Assembly: GCF_900696085.1 (NCBI RefSeq) | Contig: NZ_CAADFC020000016.1 | Span: forward strand, 992,001 to 1,056,000 | Source: Bradyrhizobium ivorense | Lineage (GTDB): Bacteria; Pseudomonadota; Alphaproteobacteria; Rhizobiales; Xanthobacteraceae | DNA length: 64,000 nt | Reading direction: 5' to 3' | In this document: positions 31,482 through 40,298 of the stretch, in pieces | Layout of the letters: the number at the start of each line of letters is the position of its first letter | Numbering within the stretch: position 1 is the first letter of the stretch | Translations under genes and position numbers: made by a program | Notes under the pieces: model-generated | The model's database searches: none | Told to the model about the DNA's origin: nothing | What the model saw: only the letters and a program-made list of their open reading frames with translations

Positions 31482-33352
31482 TCGCTTCCTTCAATGGACC
31501 AATTAGGGCGGCGCAGTATTTGCGCATGTCGTCGGATGTCCAAAAGTACTCAACCGAAAATCAACAGGACGCGATCGCGGAGTACGCAAAGGAACACGAA
31601 TACACCGTCGTTGCGACTTACATTGATGTCGGCAAGAGCGGCCTCTCATTGAGAGGCAGGGACGCGCTTAAGCAACTTCTCAGCGATGTGCTCTCGGTGG
31701 AACGAACCTTCGATGTCGTTTTGGTTCTCGACGTTAGCCGTTGGGGGCGGTTCCAAAACCCTGACCAAGCTGCACACTATGAGTTCCTATGTCGTCAAGC
31801 TGGCGTGCGCGTCATTTACTGCGCGGAGCCGTTCGGAGATGACATCGCGCCCATCACGACCATCATCAAGCATCTCAAGCGAGTGATGGCAGGCGAGTAT
31901 AGCCGGGAACTTTCTGCAAAGCTGTACCGTGCGCATCTTCAGCAAGCGCTGCTGGGCTTTCGTCAAGGCGGAAAGCTGATTTATGGCTTCCGACGGCTTT
32001 TGGTCGATCCCACACGCAATCCCAGGCAAGTCTTGAACAGCGGGGAATATAAAGCACTCAGCTCTGACAAGGTCCTCGTTATTCCTGGTCCGCCGGAAGA
32101 ACTTGCGGTGATTAAGCGCATCTTCAGACTATATGTTCGTGATAAGCTTTCTATATCGCAGATCGCCAGGCGCTTAGCGAGCAGTGGCATAGTGGGCTAT
32201 GGTGCCAAGCCTTTGCAGGTAGCGACAATCAAACATCTGCTTCGCAACGAGCTCTGTATCGGCCAACTCACGTACAATGTAACGACGAAGAAGATGCAAG
32301 GTCGGACGATACGGAACCCGGATCAATTGTGGACACGGTTCCCCGCATTCGCGCCCATCGTGCCAGTTTCTCAATTCCGAAGAGCTCAGGAACGTCTTAC
32401 GCAATCTGCAAACCGACGGTGGGACAAAAAGACCATAGCTCATTCTTTGCGTGGCCTACTTGCGCAGGAGGGCCGCCTTTCGCAGAAGCTGATTGACGAG
32501 GCCAAAGGCAGGCCATCGGCAGAAACCGTAGCAAATCACTTCGGATCGCTTCCCGCGGCTTATGCCGAGATTGGCTATAGCCCGCCAGTCAAAGCACCGT
32601 TCGGCATGAACGGGAAGCATTGGAGCAGAAAGGCCATCCTGACCGGATTGCAAAGGCTTCACGCCTCTAAGGGACGCATCACCAATCGATCAATCGACAG
32701 CTTTCCCGGCCTGCCTTCGTATGCGTATATCCGGCGTCACTTCGGTTCCGTGGCTGATGCAATGAGGCAAGCGGGCTTGCCTGTGCTCTCTCATAGCCAA
32801 ATTCAAAGCTACACGTGGAAGTGCCGAAAGGTGGCACGTTCCGATGAATACTTCTTTGGTGTCCGATGGACGGATGCAAACCTCCTTCAAACGCTGCGTC
32901 GGCTCTACAAGCGACACGGATACATCTCCCAACATTTGCTTGATTGGACTGAAGGCATTCCAAGCGCCTACTACTTCGCCAAACGCTTTGGTTCACTCGA
33001 CAATGCTCGAATTATGGCGCACATACCTCTCCTTACTCGTTCAGAGATGATGCTTGCCGCGCTTAAGCGGAAGCGAGAAGGCAAAACCATCGAGCGACCG
33101 AGCCGTCAATCAAGGGGGCGCCCTGCGCTGCGATATCGTTCCGACGACATTTTGCTTGGGTTAAGGCGATTGGCAACACGCGAAGGTGTAGTCTCTGCCC
33201 GCCTGATCGATGCAGATGCAAGATTGCCGTCTTGGGGTACGGTAGCTAGGCACTTTGGTTCGTTATCCGCAGCATACAAATTGGTCGGTCTCGTTCGATT
33301 GAGAAGGAAGCCTGCGCGTTTTGGATTGCTGCCTAAGAGAACAACTCGCTGA
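31478..33352 (+). CDS. Large serine recombinase with four tandem C-terminal repeats
   Basis: 624 residues from GTG 31478; no ATG lies in frame upstream before a stop. The resolvase domain reads RAAQYLRMSSDVQKYSTENQ with Ser18 the expected nucleophile, VLVLDVSRWGRF, and KRVMAGEYSRELSAKLYRA. The recombinase domain follows (FRLYVRDKLSISQIARRLAS, VATIKHLLRNELCIGQLTYN). From about residue 317 there are four copies of a 48-residue unit of pattern L-x-x-L-x-x-x-x-G-x-x-S-x-x-x-I-D...P-S...FGS-x-x-x-A. They start near residues 317, 385, 466 and 555 (for example GRLSQKLIDEAKGRPS and GVVSARLIDADARLPSWGT). These resemble homing-endonuclease-associated DNA-binding repeats. The N-terminus is clearly related to the recombinase at 14721, but no ParB-like partner follows here. 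Confidence 0.92.
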   Translation: MIASFNGPIRAAQYLRMSSDVQKYSTENQQDAIAEYAKEHEYTVVATYIDVGKSGLSLRGRDALKQLLSDVLSVERTFDVVLVLDVSRWGRFQNPDQAAHYEFLCRQAGVRVIYCAEPFGDDIAPITTIIKHLKRVMAGEYSRELSAKLYRAHLQQALLGFRQGGKLIYGFRRLLVDPTRNPRQVLNSGEYKALSSDKVLVIPGPPEELAVIKRIFRLYVRDKLSISQIARRLASSGIVGYGAKPLQVATIKHLLRNELCIGQLTYNVTTKKMQGRTIRNPDQLWTRFPAFAPIVPVSQFRRAQERLTQSANRRWDKKTIAHSLRGLLAQEGRLSQKLIDEAKGRPSAETVANHFGSLPAAYAEIGYSPPVKAPFGMNGKHWSRKAILTGLQRLHASKGRITNRSIDSFPGLPSYAYIRRHFGSVADAMRQAGLPVLSHSQIQSYTWKCRKVARSDEYFFGVRWTDANLLQTLRRLYKRHGYISQHLLDWTEGIPSAYYFAKRFGSLDNARIMAHIPLLTRSEMMLAALKRKREGKTIERPSRQSRGRPALRYRSDDILLGLRRLATREGVVSARLIDADARLPSWGTVARHFGSLSAAYKLVGLVRLRRKPARFGLLPKRTTR

Positions 33353-33525
33353 AACACCCCGACATCAATGATACGGTGAGCGCAAGCGAGGGAGACCATT
33401 CCTTGAGAATGTTATGAGTGCGATCACGACCAAGGCTGTCGCCGCTCTGCTCCAGGATGGCATCTGGGGTCCTCAAGTCGTGATCAAACTTCATCCCGCT
33501 GTATGAGCCGCCGTGTCCGAGCGAG

Positions 33526-34599
33526 CTATCGAGTGATTTGTTCCATGCTTCCGTCGGCAAAGAGCAATTTTCTTGGAATGAACTTGATCTTCAAATTCTC
33601 AAAAGAGGCGCTCCGAAGACGTTGATGAGCGTCCATGAACTGGTTGTACTTCAACCTTCCGTTCCAAACCAAGGTAGTTCCGGCTGCTACCGGCTCATTG
33701 ATCGCTAGAAGCGATGAGTAAATTTCGTTGTCCAACAGATCGGTAAATGTGAGCGTTCCATCAAACGCTCTAATGTTCCTTTGGCCGATGTTCTCAATCA
33801 CCAACGAAAATGTAATGTCGTCCTCAAAATCCCTGTTTGTGGGATCCGAATTCTTGAACCCTTTACGGGTCAAAGATACTCGAAACGGTGATTGAATTTG
33901 CGAAGAGACCGATGTGCTATTCGACGCGACAGGGGCGGTCCCAGCGATCCTGTTTGAAGCTGCCCCCGGACTGGAGGGAGGCGACTTTTTGTCAAGCGTG
34001 TTTCCAAATGCGCTCTTTGGAAGCACCAGCCGGTTCAAGCGCCAGCTGCCGTCCCAATGAAATAAAATGACAAACGGCTCCTCATTCGGCTTTTCGTTTC
34101 TTAGCTGGACCTTGAAAGTGAAAGGGCCACCATCGAAGAATGCATGCTGAACGCGGGAGAGATCGAACCCCTCTCCGTTTCCGTCTCCTGTGGTGGCGCC
34201 GCCAGCCCTGGCTCGTGTTTTCTGGCCGACGAGGTTCGCCATCCCTTGCGGAGTTATGTAACCGTCGATCATCTGATTTATGATGGCAGGCGCGAGAGCC
34301 GCGACCAGCCCTGAAGCAGAAGGCGACGATCCTGTGCGGGATACGTTCTGCAAGACCATCGCGTTTAGATCGGCTCGCAGGCCTTGGCGAAGATGCTCCC
34401 AATCAACTCGACTCTCGATCGCACTTGCGTTGCCGTCTTTCAACGCAACCGCCAGGTTGTAAGCGACGTGACAAGGCCAAGCGATCCAGCACAGAGCGAA
34501 CGAAAGTAGTGAGAGAAAGATAGCTGTGTTTCTCTTGAAATGTGCAAATACAATGAGAGCTACAACGGCGCAAAAGATGGTTGGGATTAGCCAGTCCAA
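33526..34599 (-). CDS. DUF2939 domain membrane-anchored protein
   Basis: 357 residues. Two hydrophobic N-terminal segments (MDWLIPTIFCAVVALIVFAH and AIFLSLLSFALCWIAWPCHV) anchor it in the inner membrane. AYNLAVALKDGNASAIESRV and DWEHLRQGLRADLNAMVLQN are the DUF2939 signature, with the paired-residue layout A-x-x-x-x-D-W. A central MIDGYITPQGMANLVGQ fits the same family. The C-terminal 120 residues (SPFRVSLTRKGFKNSDPTNR, ENIGQRNIRAFDGTLTF) look like an added immunoglobulin-like beta domain, presumably periplasmic. The function is unknown. It is transcribed in the same direction as, and about 50 bases after, the gene at 34651. Confidence 0.8.
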   Translation of the reverse strand: MDWLIPTIFCAVVALIVFAHFKRNTAIFLSLLSFALCWIAWPCHVAYNLAVALKDGNASAIESRVDWEHLRQGLRADLNAMVLQNVSRTGSSPSASGLVAALAPAIINQMIDGYITPQGMANLVGQKTRARAGGATTGDGNGEGFDLSRVQHAFFDGGPFTFKVQLRNEKPNEEPFVILFHWDGSWRLNRLVLPKSAFGNTLDKKSPPSSPGAASNRIAGTAPVASNSTSVSSQIQSPFRVSLTRKGFKNSDPTNRDFEDDITFSLVIENIGQRNIRAFDGTLTFTDLLDNEIYSSLLAINEPVAAGTTLVWNGRLKYNQFMDAHQRLRSASFENLKIKFIPRKLLFADGSMEQITR

Positions 34600-34650
34600 A
34601 TTACCCTCCCTCGAATGAATGTTCGATTGGAAAGCAGTACCCTCATATCG

Positions 34651-35214
34651 CTAAACGTCGTGCACGGAATGGGGGTATCTAGGGATCACAGCGGCGGCTT
34701 CCGTGTGCGTAATGACGCGTTGAAAATTTGAAATACGTTGATCGGGCAACGCGTCCTCCCCGCAAAAGAGAATAGTCGTCCAATCGTGATGGGGGTTGAT
34801 CGTTGCTCGCGTTTGAAACGTCTTTGCAAAACATGCTGCGCGCAAAGGATATGCTTCGGGCTGTCCGTATCCGAACGCCTCGAATGCATGTTTGAATTCA
34901 ACGTGAACGGCCAGGACGCGGCCTGAGGGAGATCGGAGGAAGAATATGGCGTCCGACTCCAGACCTCTGCTGCCCTCAATTCGGCAAGTGCAGCGAGAGT
35001 CTTTGCCGCACCAATAGTTCGCCCAGAATGGCTGTTTCGTCGGCCCCCGTTGCCAACGTACCTTGCGTTGCTCTCCAAGAAGAGGTTGCGATCCGAGATA
35101 TTCGACCTCGGCTGGCGTGCCTTTGACTAGCCAATCTCTAACCTTCTCTGACGAGAAGACGCCGTTTGCAATCGCGTCCAAATAGGGCTGCGCCTTTGAG
35201 GAATAGGTCGGCAA
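34651..35214 (-). CDS. Putative PD-(D/E)xK-fold nuclease-like protein
   Basis: 187 residues. SRGLESDAIFFLRSPSGRVL followed by AVHVEFKHAFEAFGYGQPEA gives the order Asp, then Glu-x-Lys, on two predicted strands, and a downstream Q-x-E-A-Y motif. This is the pattern of the PD-(D/E)xK nuclease core. HHDWTTILFCGEDALPD and the closing FQRVITHTEAAAVIP complete a recognisable but unnamed family. Its position among recombinases and defence genes supports a DNA-processing role. No methyltransferase is adjacent. Activity is not certain, and the fold call is inference from residue order. Confidence 0.65.
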   Translation of the reverse strand: MPTYSSKAQPYLDAIANGVFSSEKVRDWLVKGTPAEVEYLGSQPLLGEQRKVRWQRGPTKQPFWANYWCGKDSRCTCRIEGSRGLESDAIFFLRSPSGRVLAVHVEFKHAFEAFGYGQPEAYPLRAACFAKTFQTRATINPHHDWTTILFCGEDALPDQRISNFQRVITHTEAAAVIPRYPHSVHDV

Positions 35215-35461
35215 AATCTTCGTCCTAAATACAGCTCGGGCTTAAACTCGCGGCATTGAAAGAATAGACATTGTTCCGCAACTTGTGCGCGTATGCAAGT
35301 GTGGGTCGTCAGCCGAGATGTCCGTAGAAGCACGGGCGGCCTCATCATCCCTGGGTCGGAAAATGCTTTGACGGTAGCGGCAGTCTAACGGCTCCCTAAG
35401 CGACGACGGCCGCCGTCGCCAGCCAGAGCACCGCCGCAATTATTAGACCCGCCAACCTCAG

Positions 35462-36349
35462 CTATTGCGTCCATTCCATAATAACGCTCTCGTGGCGCAG
35501 GCCATCTTCCCAAGAGAGGAACACTCGATTGATCGCCGCACCAATGCGGAAGACAAATCCAGCAGGCCGATAGAGCGCGTGAGTGAGACGCGTGCCTGCG
35601 AGGTCGTGGTCGGCGGCAACCAATGCGAAATGCAGACCCTGTATGTCTAGCGCGATACCAACCAGTTCCTCGCTTCCGGCTTTTAGCAGGGGTGCAATTT
35701 GCAAATTATCAGCGCGCATGAACTGTTGGCCAACGCTTCGTGTGAAGTAGAGCCCAAGGGGTCTCTTCCAGTTCGCCACGCTCTCAAGCAACTCGATGAT
35801 GTGAAGGCGGTCGACAAAGTCTCGATCAATCACCGTGCCATCAATGGCAAAATTGCCGGATACACCGAAGATCGTCAGCGAGCGCAGTATCCAGCGTTCA
35901 ACATCGTGCCCTGAGATCAGGAACAATAGCCCGCGACCACAGTCATTCGTACCGCACTTCTGAATTGCTTCGAAAAACCTGGCGCCCGCAATATCAATGG
36001 GTGACAATAGGCTGTTGTGCCTTGAGCAAAGGCAATTCGCTGTGAGGGCGCCGAAGCCGAGCGTTTTCTTCTGTCCTTTGAGCCAAGGCATTCCGCTCAC
36101 CTCGATCTCTTTGTCAGCGATTACCTTGAGCACAGCCTCGCTAATCAGATGCTCCCCGGAAACCCGGGTGCCGCACCCTCCCGTTCTTGACATGTAGCAG
36201 CGGTCACGACTGCCTGTCACACCCGTGTTGCGCAGGTCAAGAACCGCAGGCTTCTTATGAAAACCTCGTGCCGTCCAGCAGCATTGGCCTGCTGGCAGGC
36301 CGCTGCCGCAGATGCACGGTTCGAGCTTTCGCCGTCTCGCCTGTCCCAT
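35462..36349 (-). CDS. SEC-C motif protein with HNH-like zinc region
   Basis: 295 residues. The N-terminus EPCICGSGLPAGQCC is a SEC-C zinc motif (Cys-x-Cys...Cys-Cys). Next, RTGGCGTRVSGEHLISEAVL and ANCLCSRHNSLLSPID place Cys, His, Cys, His and Asn residues like the treble-clef of an HNH endonuclease. The rest (LLFLISGHDVERWILRSLTI and LGLYFTRSVGQQFMRADNLQ) is unassigned. HNH proteins with SEC-C are common next to restriction-type loci. It precedes the lipoprotein gene region but is on the same strand with a gap of 11 bases after the lipoprotein stop, so the two could be co-transcribed. Confidence 0.75.
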   Translation of the reverse strand: MGQARRRKLEPCICGSGLPAGQCCWTARGFHKKPAVLDLRNTGVTGSRDRCYMSRTGGCGTRVSGEHLISEAVLKVIADKEIEVSGMPWLKGQKKTLGFGALTANCLCSRHNSLLSPIDIAGARFFEAIQKCGTNDCGRGLLFLISGHDVERWILRSLTIFGVSGNFAIDGTVIDRDFVDRLHIIELLESVANWKRPLGLYFTRSVGQQFMRADNLQIAPLLKAGSEELVGIALDIQGLHFALVAADHDLAGTRLTHALYRPAGFVFRIGAAINRVFLSWEDGLRHESVIMEWTQ

Positions 36350-36360
36350 TGGGTCAGCGC

Positions 36361-37098
36361 TCAGACCCCCGCTGGTCCCTGTGCAATATCGATAACGTGC
36401 CGGTCAGCCCCAACGGTTATGACAATTGTGTACGTCTTGGCCCCGCCGCCCTGATCAGTCGGTGGCGCTAGGTGCAACTGGCCGCCATACCATTCGCCCG
36501 ACATGAGTGTGTTGTCCTTGATCACGGATTGCTCAAGCGCCGCCATGTTGCGTTGGCCTGCCTCCACCGTCGCAGCGACCATCGCTTCATTTTGAGCCGC
36601 TGCATTGCCCTGGGCAATCGCCGCGGCCGTTGGGCTGTAGAAAGTACCGGTGCGACCGTTTGGAGTGGTGTAGCTGCCATACCCAGCTTGCGAAGCGCTG
36701 TAGGCGTTGCCCGCTGCCGCTAGACCCGTAATGAGAGCCCTTGCGACTTGACGGTTCTTCTCTTTCTGCATGAGCATTTCATACGTCACGATCTGCATCG
36801 AATGATCGGTTCCCTCGACGTGTTGGATCGCTTCGACCTGTGATACCCGGAAATCTATGGGGGCTCTGCCAAGATTGTTGATGCCCACGACGAATACCGG
36901 CCGACCGTTGGCTTGAAACTGTCGAGAAGCAGGACGCCACAGGACGAGCGAGTTCTTCTGTCGAGAGACAAGTGCTGGCTGCCCATCCCGCATGAGCGCC
37001 TGCTGTTGCGGATTAGAAGTTTTGAACTGAACTGTTTCGCTGTTCGTTACACAGCCGCCCAATGTGATGCAAAGCGCCACGATGCCTAAGCTACGCAC
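36361..37098 (-). CDS. Putative lipoprotein of unknown function
   Basis: About 245 residues from GTG 37098, chosen because it follows GGCGGGGGC and opens the short signal VRSLGIVALCITLGGC. LGGC is a lipobox, so Cys16 would be lipidated. The earlier ATG (37155) would bury the signal peptide behind 19 extra residues. The mature protein has a beta-rich part (LVLWRPASRQFQANGRPVFV, VVGINNLGRAPIDFRVSQVE) and an Ala/Gly/Tyr-rich stretch (AGNAYSASQAGYGSYTTPNG). No enzymatic motif. Similar Bradyrhizobium lipoproteins are annotated as hypothetical. Confidence 0.75.
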   Translation of the reverse strand: MRSLGIVALCITLGGCVTNSETVQFKTSNPQQQALMRDGQPALVSRQKNSLVLWRPASRQFQANGRPVFVVGINNLGRAPIDFRVSQVEAIQHVEGTDHSMQIVTYEMLMQKEKNRQVARALITGLAAAGNAYSASQAGYGSYTTPNGRTGTFYSPTAAAIAQGNAAAQNEAMVAATVEAGQRNMAALEQSVIKDNTLMSGEWYGGQLHLAPPTDQGGGAKTYTIVITVGADRHVIDIAQGPAGV

Positions 37099-37281
37099 GG
37101 TATTGCCCCCGCCAGACCAATATGGGATACAACCGCAACCAGAACGTGATATCAATAGGTCGCGTCAACTCACAGCATAGACCTTAGTTGTGTGTATGCG
37201 AACGAGCCGTGTCTTGTTGCACCTGGCTGTTTGATCATAAACAACCGTCGCTAAGACGGTTGCGGTTGAGGGAGGATTGCG

Positions 37282-37500
37282 TTGAAAGAGATTACAGTAT
37301 TTGCGGTCGTGCTGCTTTGCTCAACGACCTTTGCTGAAGCAAGAGGCGGGGGAGGTCATGGCGGTGGCAGGGTTTCCTATGGAGGAGGCCATCACACGTC
37401 CAGTCATGGTGGCTCATATACTGGGGGTTCGGGATCGTCTCACAAAGGCGGCACCTATTCGAACCCGAGCACCGGAAATCAATACGGCACTCACAGGTAG
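37282..37500 (+). CDS. Small secreted Gly/His-rich protein
   Basis: 72 residues from TTG 37282, supported by GGGAGGATT upstream. A signal peptide (MKEITVFAVVLLCSTTFAEA) is followed by a low-complexity tail rich in Gly, His and Ser (GGGGHGGGRVSYGGGHHTSS, HGGSYTGGSGSSHKGGTYSN). Such tails can bind metals or form surface fibrils. Typical of small exported proteins in this order; function unknown. Confidence 0.7.
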   Translation: MKEITVFAVVLLCSTTFAEARGGGGHGGGRVSYGGGHHTSSHGGSYTGGSGSSHKGGTYSNPSTGNQYGTHR

Positions 37501-37638
37501 CGTCATCTCACATCCCGGCACCGTTCTGCGATGCCGGGATGATGTAAATACTAGGTATGGTACGTTCGGGCAGTTGGCAGCGCATCTATTTTGGACAGTT
37601 GAGCAAAATGCCACGTCTCTGGTGGGGGCGAAATTCTC

Positions 37639-38838
37639 GTGCGCATCATTCCTTCGAATGACCTATCATCATCGGACCTAATCGTCGATGCCATCTATGA
37701 GGGCGGAAGGCATGGGAACGCCGCCGACGATCCAATCTCCAAAATCCTTGAGGGCGTTGGAAACCAGGGCGGGTTTCGCGAAGCTGGGCGCGGCCCGGAC
37801 AAGAAGTTCGTTGTGCTCTACACCAGTGGTGAGGATAGTGATTGGCCGGACAAATTGGATTTGAGCACCGGCCAATTCATCTATTTTGGCGACAACAAGA
37901 AGCCGGGGCATGAGCTGCATAAGACATCTGGCAATCAAATCTTGCGTCGCGCCTTCGAGCTTTTGCACGGTCCTTCGGAGTTGCGCGCAAAGGTGCCACC
38001 GTTCTTTATTTTCAAAAAATTCCCCACGACTGCGAGTTCTCGGTCTGTGCAATTTAAGGGACTAGCGGTGCCGGGATTTGCTGGTCTGCCATCGACCGCC
38101 GATCTCGTCGCTGTTTGGAAGACGACAAAAGGACAACGCTTTCAGAATTATCGTGCCGTCTTCACCGTGCTGGACGTTCCGGTGATTACGCGCTCGTGGT
38201 TGTTGGCGCTGGCTTGTGGAAATGGCTCAGGTGCGGCCTCCGCACCTACGCCGTGGCAAGACTGGGTGAAATCAGGTCAAGCGAAAGCCCTGGCCTCGGA
38301 AAATACCACCGCCATTAGAAGCGCTGACCAGCAGCGTCCTGACACCCCGACGAAGACGGCGATATTGCGAGTAATCTTCCAATATTTCGAGCCGGCACCG
38401 GTTGCCTTCGAGGCCTTTGCCGCTCGAGTGTTTCAAATGCACGATCCGAGAGTCATCATCGACACCATCACGCGAGGAAGCGTGGACGGAGGTCGTGACG
38501 CAATCGGTCGATACCTTTTGGGCCTTACGGACGATCCGGTCTACGCCGAATTCTCGCTTGAGGCTAAATGCTACCAACCGGCGTTCGACGGGGAGACGGG
38601 CAACACTGTAGGGGTTCGAGAGGTCTCCCGTCTGATTTCGAGGATCCGCCACCGACAGTTCGGAGTCCTAGTAACCACCTCTGTGGTTGCGCCCCAGGCC
38701 TATGAGGAGGTACGCGAAGATCGACACCCGATCATTTTCTTAAGCGGCAAGGATATTGCAGACATTCTAGTCGCCAATGGATTCAATACGCCAGAGTTGG
38801 TGAGTTCTCTCCTAACTACAGAATTCCCACTGACCTGA
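37639..38838 (+). CDS. Restriction endonuclease with Mrr-like catalytic domain, AspBHI-like N-terminus
   Basis: 399 residues from GTG 37639. The N-terminal region (IYEGGRHGNAADDPISKILE, GVGNQGGFREAG, KFVVLYTSGEDSDWPDKLDL) has the look of the SRA-like specificity domain of AspBHI, a modification-dependent enzyme. The C-terminal part (from about residue 255) is Mrr-type PD-(D/E)xK: VFQMHDPRVIIDTITRGSVD, GGRDAIGRYLLG and YAEFSLEAKCYQP (Asp of GGRD, Glu-x-Lys of EAK). It would cut DNA carrying 5-methylcytosine in certain contexts. It sits 173 bases upstream of a cytosine methyltransferase, an apparent conflict unless their contexts differ. Confidence 0.85.
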   Translation: MRIIPSNDLSSSDLIVDAIYEGGRHGNAADDPISKILEGVGNQGGFREAGRGPDKKFVVLYTSGEDSDWPDKLDLSTGQFIYFGDNKKPGHELHKTSGNQILRRAFELLHGPSELRAKVPPFFIFKKFPTTASSRSVQFKGLAVPGFAGLPSTADLVAVWKTTKGQRFQNYRAVFTVLDVPVITRSWLLALACGNGSGAASAPTPWQDWVKSGQAKALASENTTAIRSADQQRPDTPTKTAILRVIFQYFEPAPVAFEAFAARVFQMHDPRVIIDTITRGSVDGGRDAIGRYLLGLTDDPVYAEFSLEAKCYQPAFDGETGNTVGVREVSRLISRIRHRQFGVLVTTSVVAPQAYEEVREDRHPIIFLSGKDIADILVANGFNTPELVSSLLTTEFPLT

Positions 38839-39011
38839 AGTGTCTCATGGCAGGTCCAGCGAGCGTGGCCGTATCGACGGCGCTTGATCATACGTTGCGC
38901 TAGCGAGAGGGGCAGCCGTGAGCGACGCAAGCCTTGTTTACCAAAGTAATTGGGGGCGCGGTTTGAGACGCACTCAAATCTTTCTCGAGAATACCGCCCG
39001 AACCAGGTATC

Positions 39012-40298
39012 ATGCCGACTCGCAAGCCCCTCCAGGGGCCAATTATCGGTGATCAAAGGCAGGGCGCTTTGAGGGTTGTTGGTCTATTTGCGGGTATCGG
39101 CGGACTAGAACTGGGCCTGAAGGCTGCCGGGCATAGTGTGGAGATTGTTGCTGAGAACGATCCCGTCGCCAGCTTGGTGCTGGCCCGACGCTTTCCGGAT
39201 GTGGTGAACCTCGGTGACATCACTCGGATCGGGAAGCTGCCCGAATGCGACGTTCTGGCTTGTGGATTTCCTTGCCAGGATCTCAGCCCAGCGGGCGGCA
39301 CAGCCGGCATCCATGGCCCGAAGTCGGGCCTCGTGTCTCACGTCCTTCACCTCGTTCATGCCGCCCGTCGCAAACCGAAATGGATGTGCTTCGAGAATGT
39401 GCCGTTCCTGCTCTCCCTCAAGCGAGGTGCAGGCATGCGCTATCTGACGCGGAAGATCGAGGAGGCTGGCTATACGTGGGCCTATCGTGTCATCGATAGC
39501 CGAGCCTTCGGTTTAGCGCAAAGACGCCGTCGAATCTTCCTCCTTGCGTCGCGCGTCGAGGATCCTTCCGAATTTCTTTTCTCGGATGTCGGTGCATCGC
39601 GCGAGCCAGAGTGGGTGCCAGACACGCCTTGTGGGTTCTATTGGACGGAAGGCAATCGAGGTGTGGGCTGGGCGGTCGATGCCACGCCGCCGTTGAAGGG
39701 AACATCGGGCGTGGGCATTGCGTCGCCGCCAGCGATTTGGCGGTCAGGCAGCCGTGATTTCGTTACGCCGACCATCGAGGACGCAGAAGCACTCCAGGGT
39801 TTCCGACGTGGCTGGACGGCATTTAGCTCGGAAGAAGCCGTTGCCGATCGGTTACGGTGGCGCCTCGTCGGGAACGCTGTCAGCGTGCCAGCAGCCGGAT
39901 GGGTAGGGCGGATTCTCGCTGGGCAGTCTGTACAAAGGCGCCCCGAAGCGAAAGAGCTTGATGCGGCACATCCCTGGCCCATAGCAGGTTACGGCGGAAA
40001 AAACCGGCGGTGTAAGGTGGAGGTGTCGGAGTGGCCTGGTCGTAAGGCATATGTAGGTTTATCGGAATTCCTCTCCGACGCGGCGCCGCCCCTATCACTG
40101 CGGGCCGCGAGCGGTTTTCTTAGTAGGCTTGAGAGGAGTGGGCTTCGTGTCCCGCCGGAATTCACCCGCGATCTCAGGGACTTCGTCGCACGCCAAGGTG
40201 CGACTGCAAACGGATGGGGGGACGAGCGCGCGGATGAGCCGAACGCGCGGGCGAGACAATCCGCAGGAAAGAGCTCTGCGGTCAGCTCTGTTTCGTGA
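39012..40298 (+). CDS. DNA (cytosine-5) methyltransferase, candidate DruM of a Druantia type II-like system
   Basis: 428 residues. The motif order is complete: I LFAGIGGLELGLKAAGH (SAM binding, residues 25-41), IV GFPCQDLSPAGG (catalytic Cys, about 88), VI CFENVP, VIII AQRRRRIFLLASR, and X VGNAVSVPAAGW (about 286). The residues after 297 form an extra C-terminal region not needed for catalysis (WPIAGYGGKNRRCKVEVSEW). The vsr gene starts inside its end. A cytosine methylase followed by a large DUF1998 helicase is the hallmark of Druantia type II, hence the DruM proposal; the enzyme family is certain, the system name is inference. Confidence 0.93.
   Translation: MPTRKPLQGPIIGDQRQGALRVVGLFAGIGGLELGLKAAGHSVEIVAENDPVASLVLARRFPDVVNLGDITRIGKLPECDVLACGFPCQDLSPAGGTAGIHGPKSGLVSHVLHLVHAARRKPKWMCFENVPFLLSLKRGAGMRYLTRKIEEAGYTWAYRVIDSRAFGLAQRRRRIFLLASRVEDPSEFLFSDVGASREPEWVPDTPCGFYWTEGNRGVGWAVDATPPLKGTSGVGIASPPAIWRSGSRDFVTPTIEDAEALQGFRRGWTAFSSEEAVADRLRWRLVGNAVSVPAAGWVGRILAGQSVQRRPEAKELDAAHPWPIAGYGGKNRRCKVEVSEWPGRKAYVGLSEFLSDAAPPLSLRAASGFLSRLERSGLRVPPEFTRDLRDFVARQGATANGWGDERADEPNARARQSAGKSSAVSSVS

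Noticed and set aside
37320..37500. Tandem GGAGG-type repeats suggesting a CRISPR or satellite
   Set aside because: They are codons for Gly/His/Ser runs in a small secreted protein; there are no spacers of constant length.
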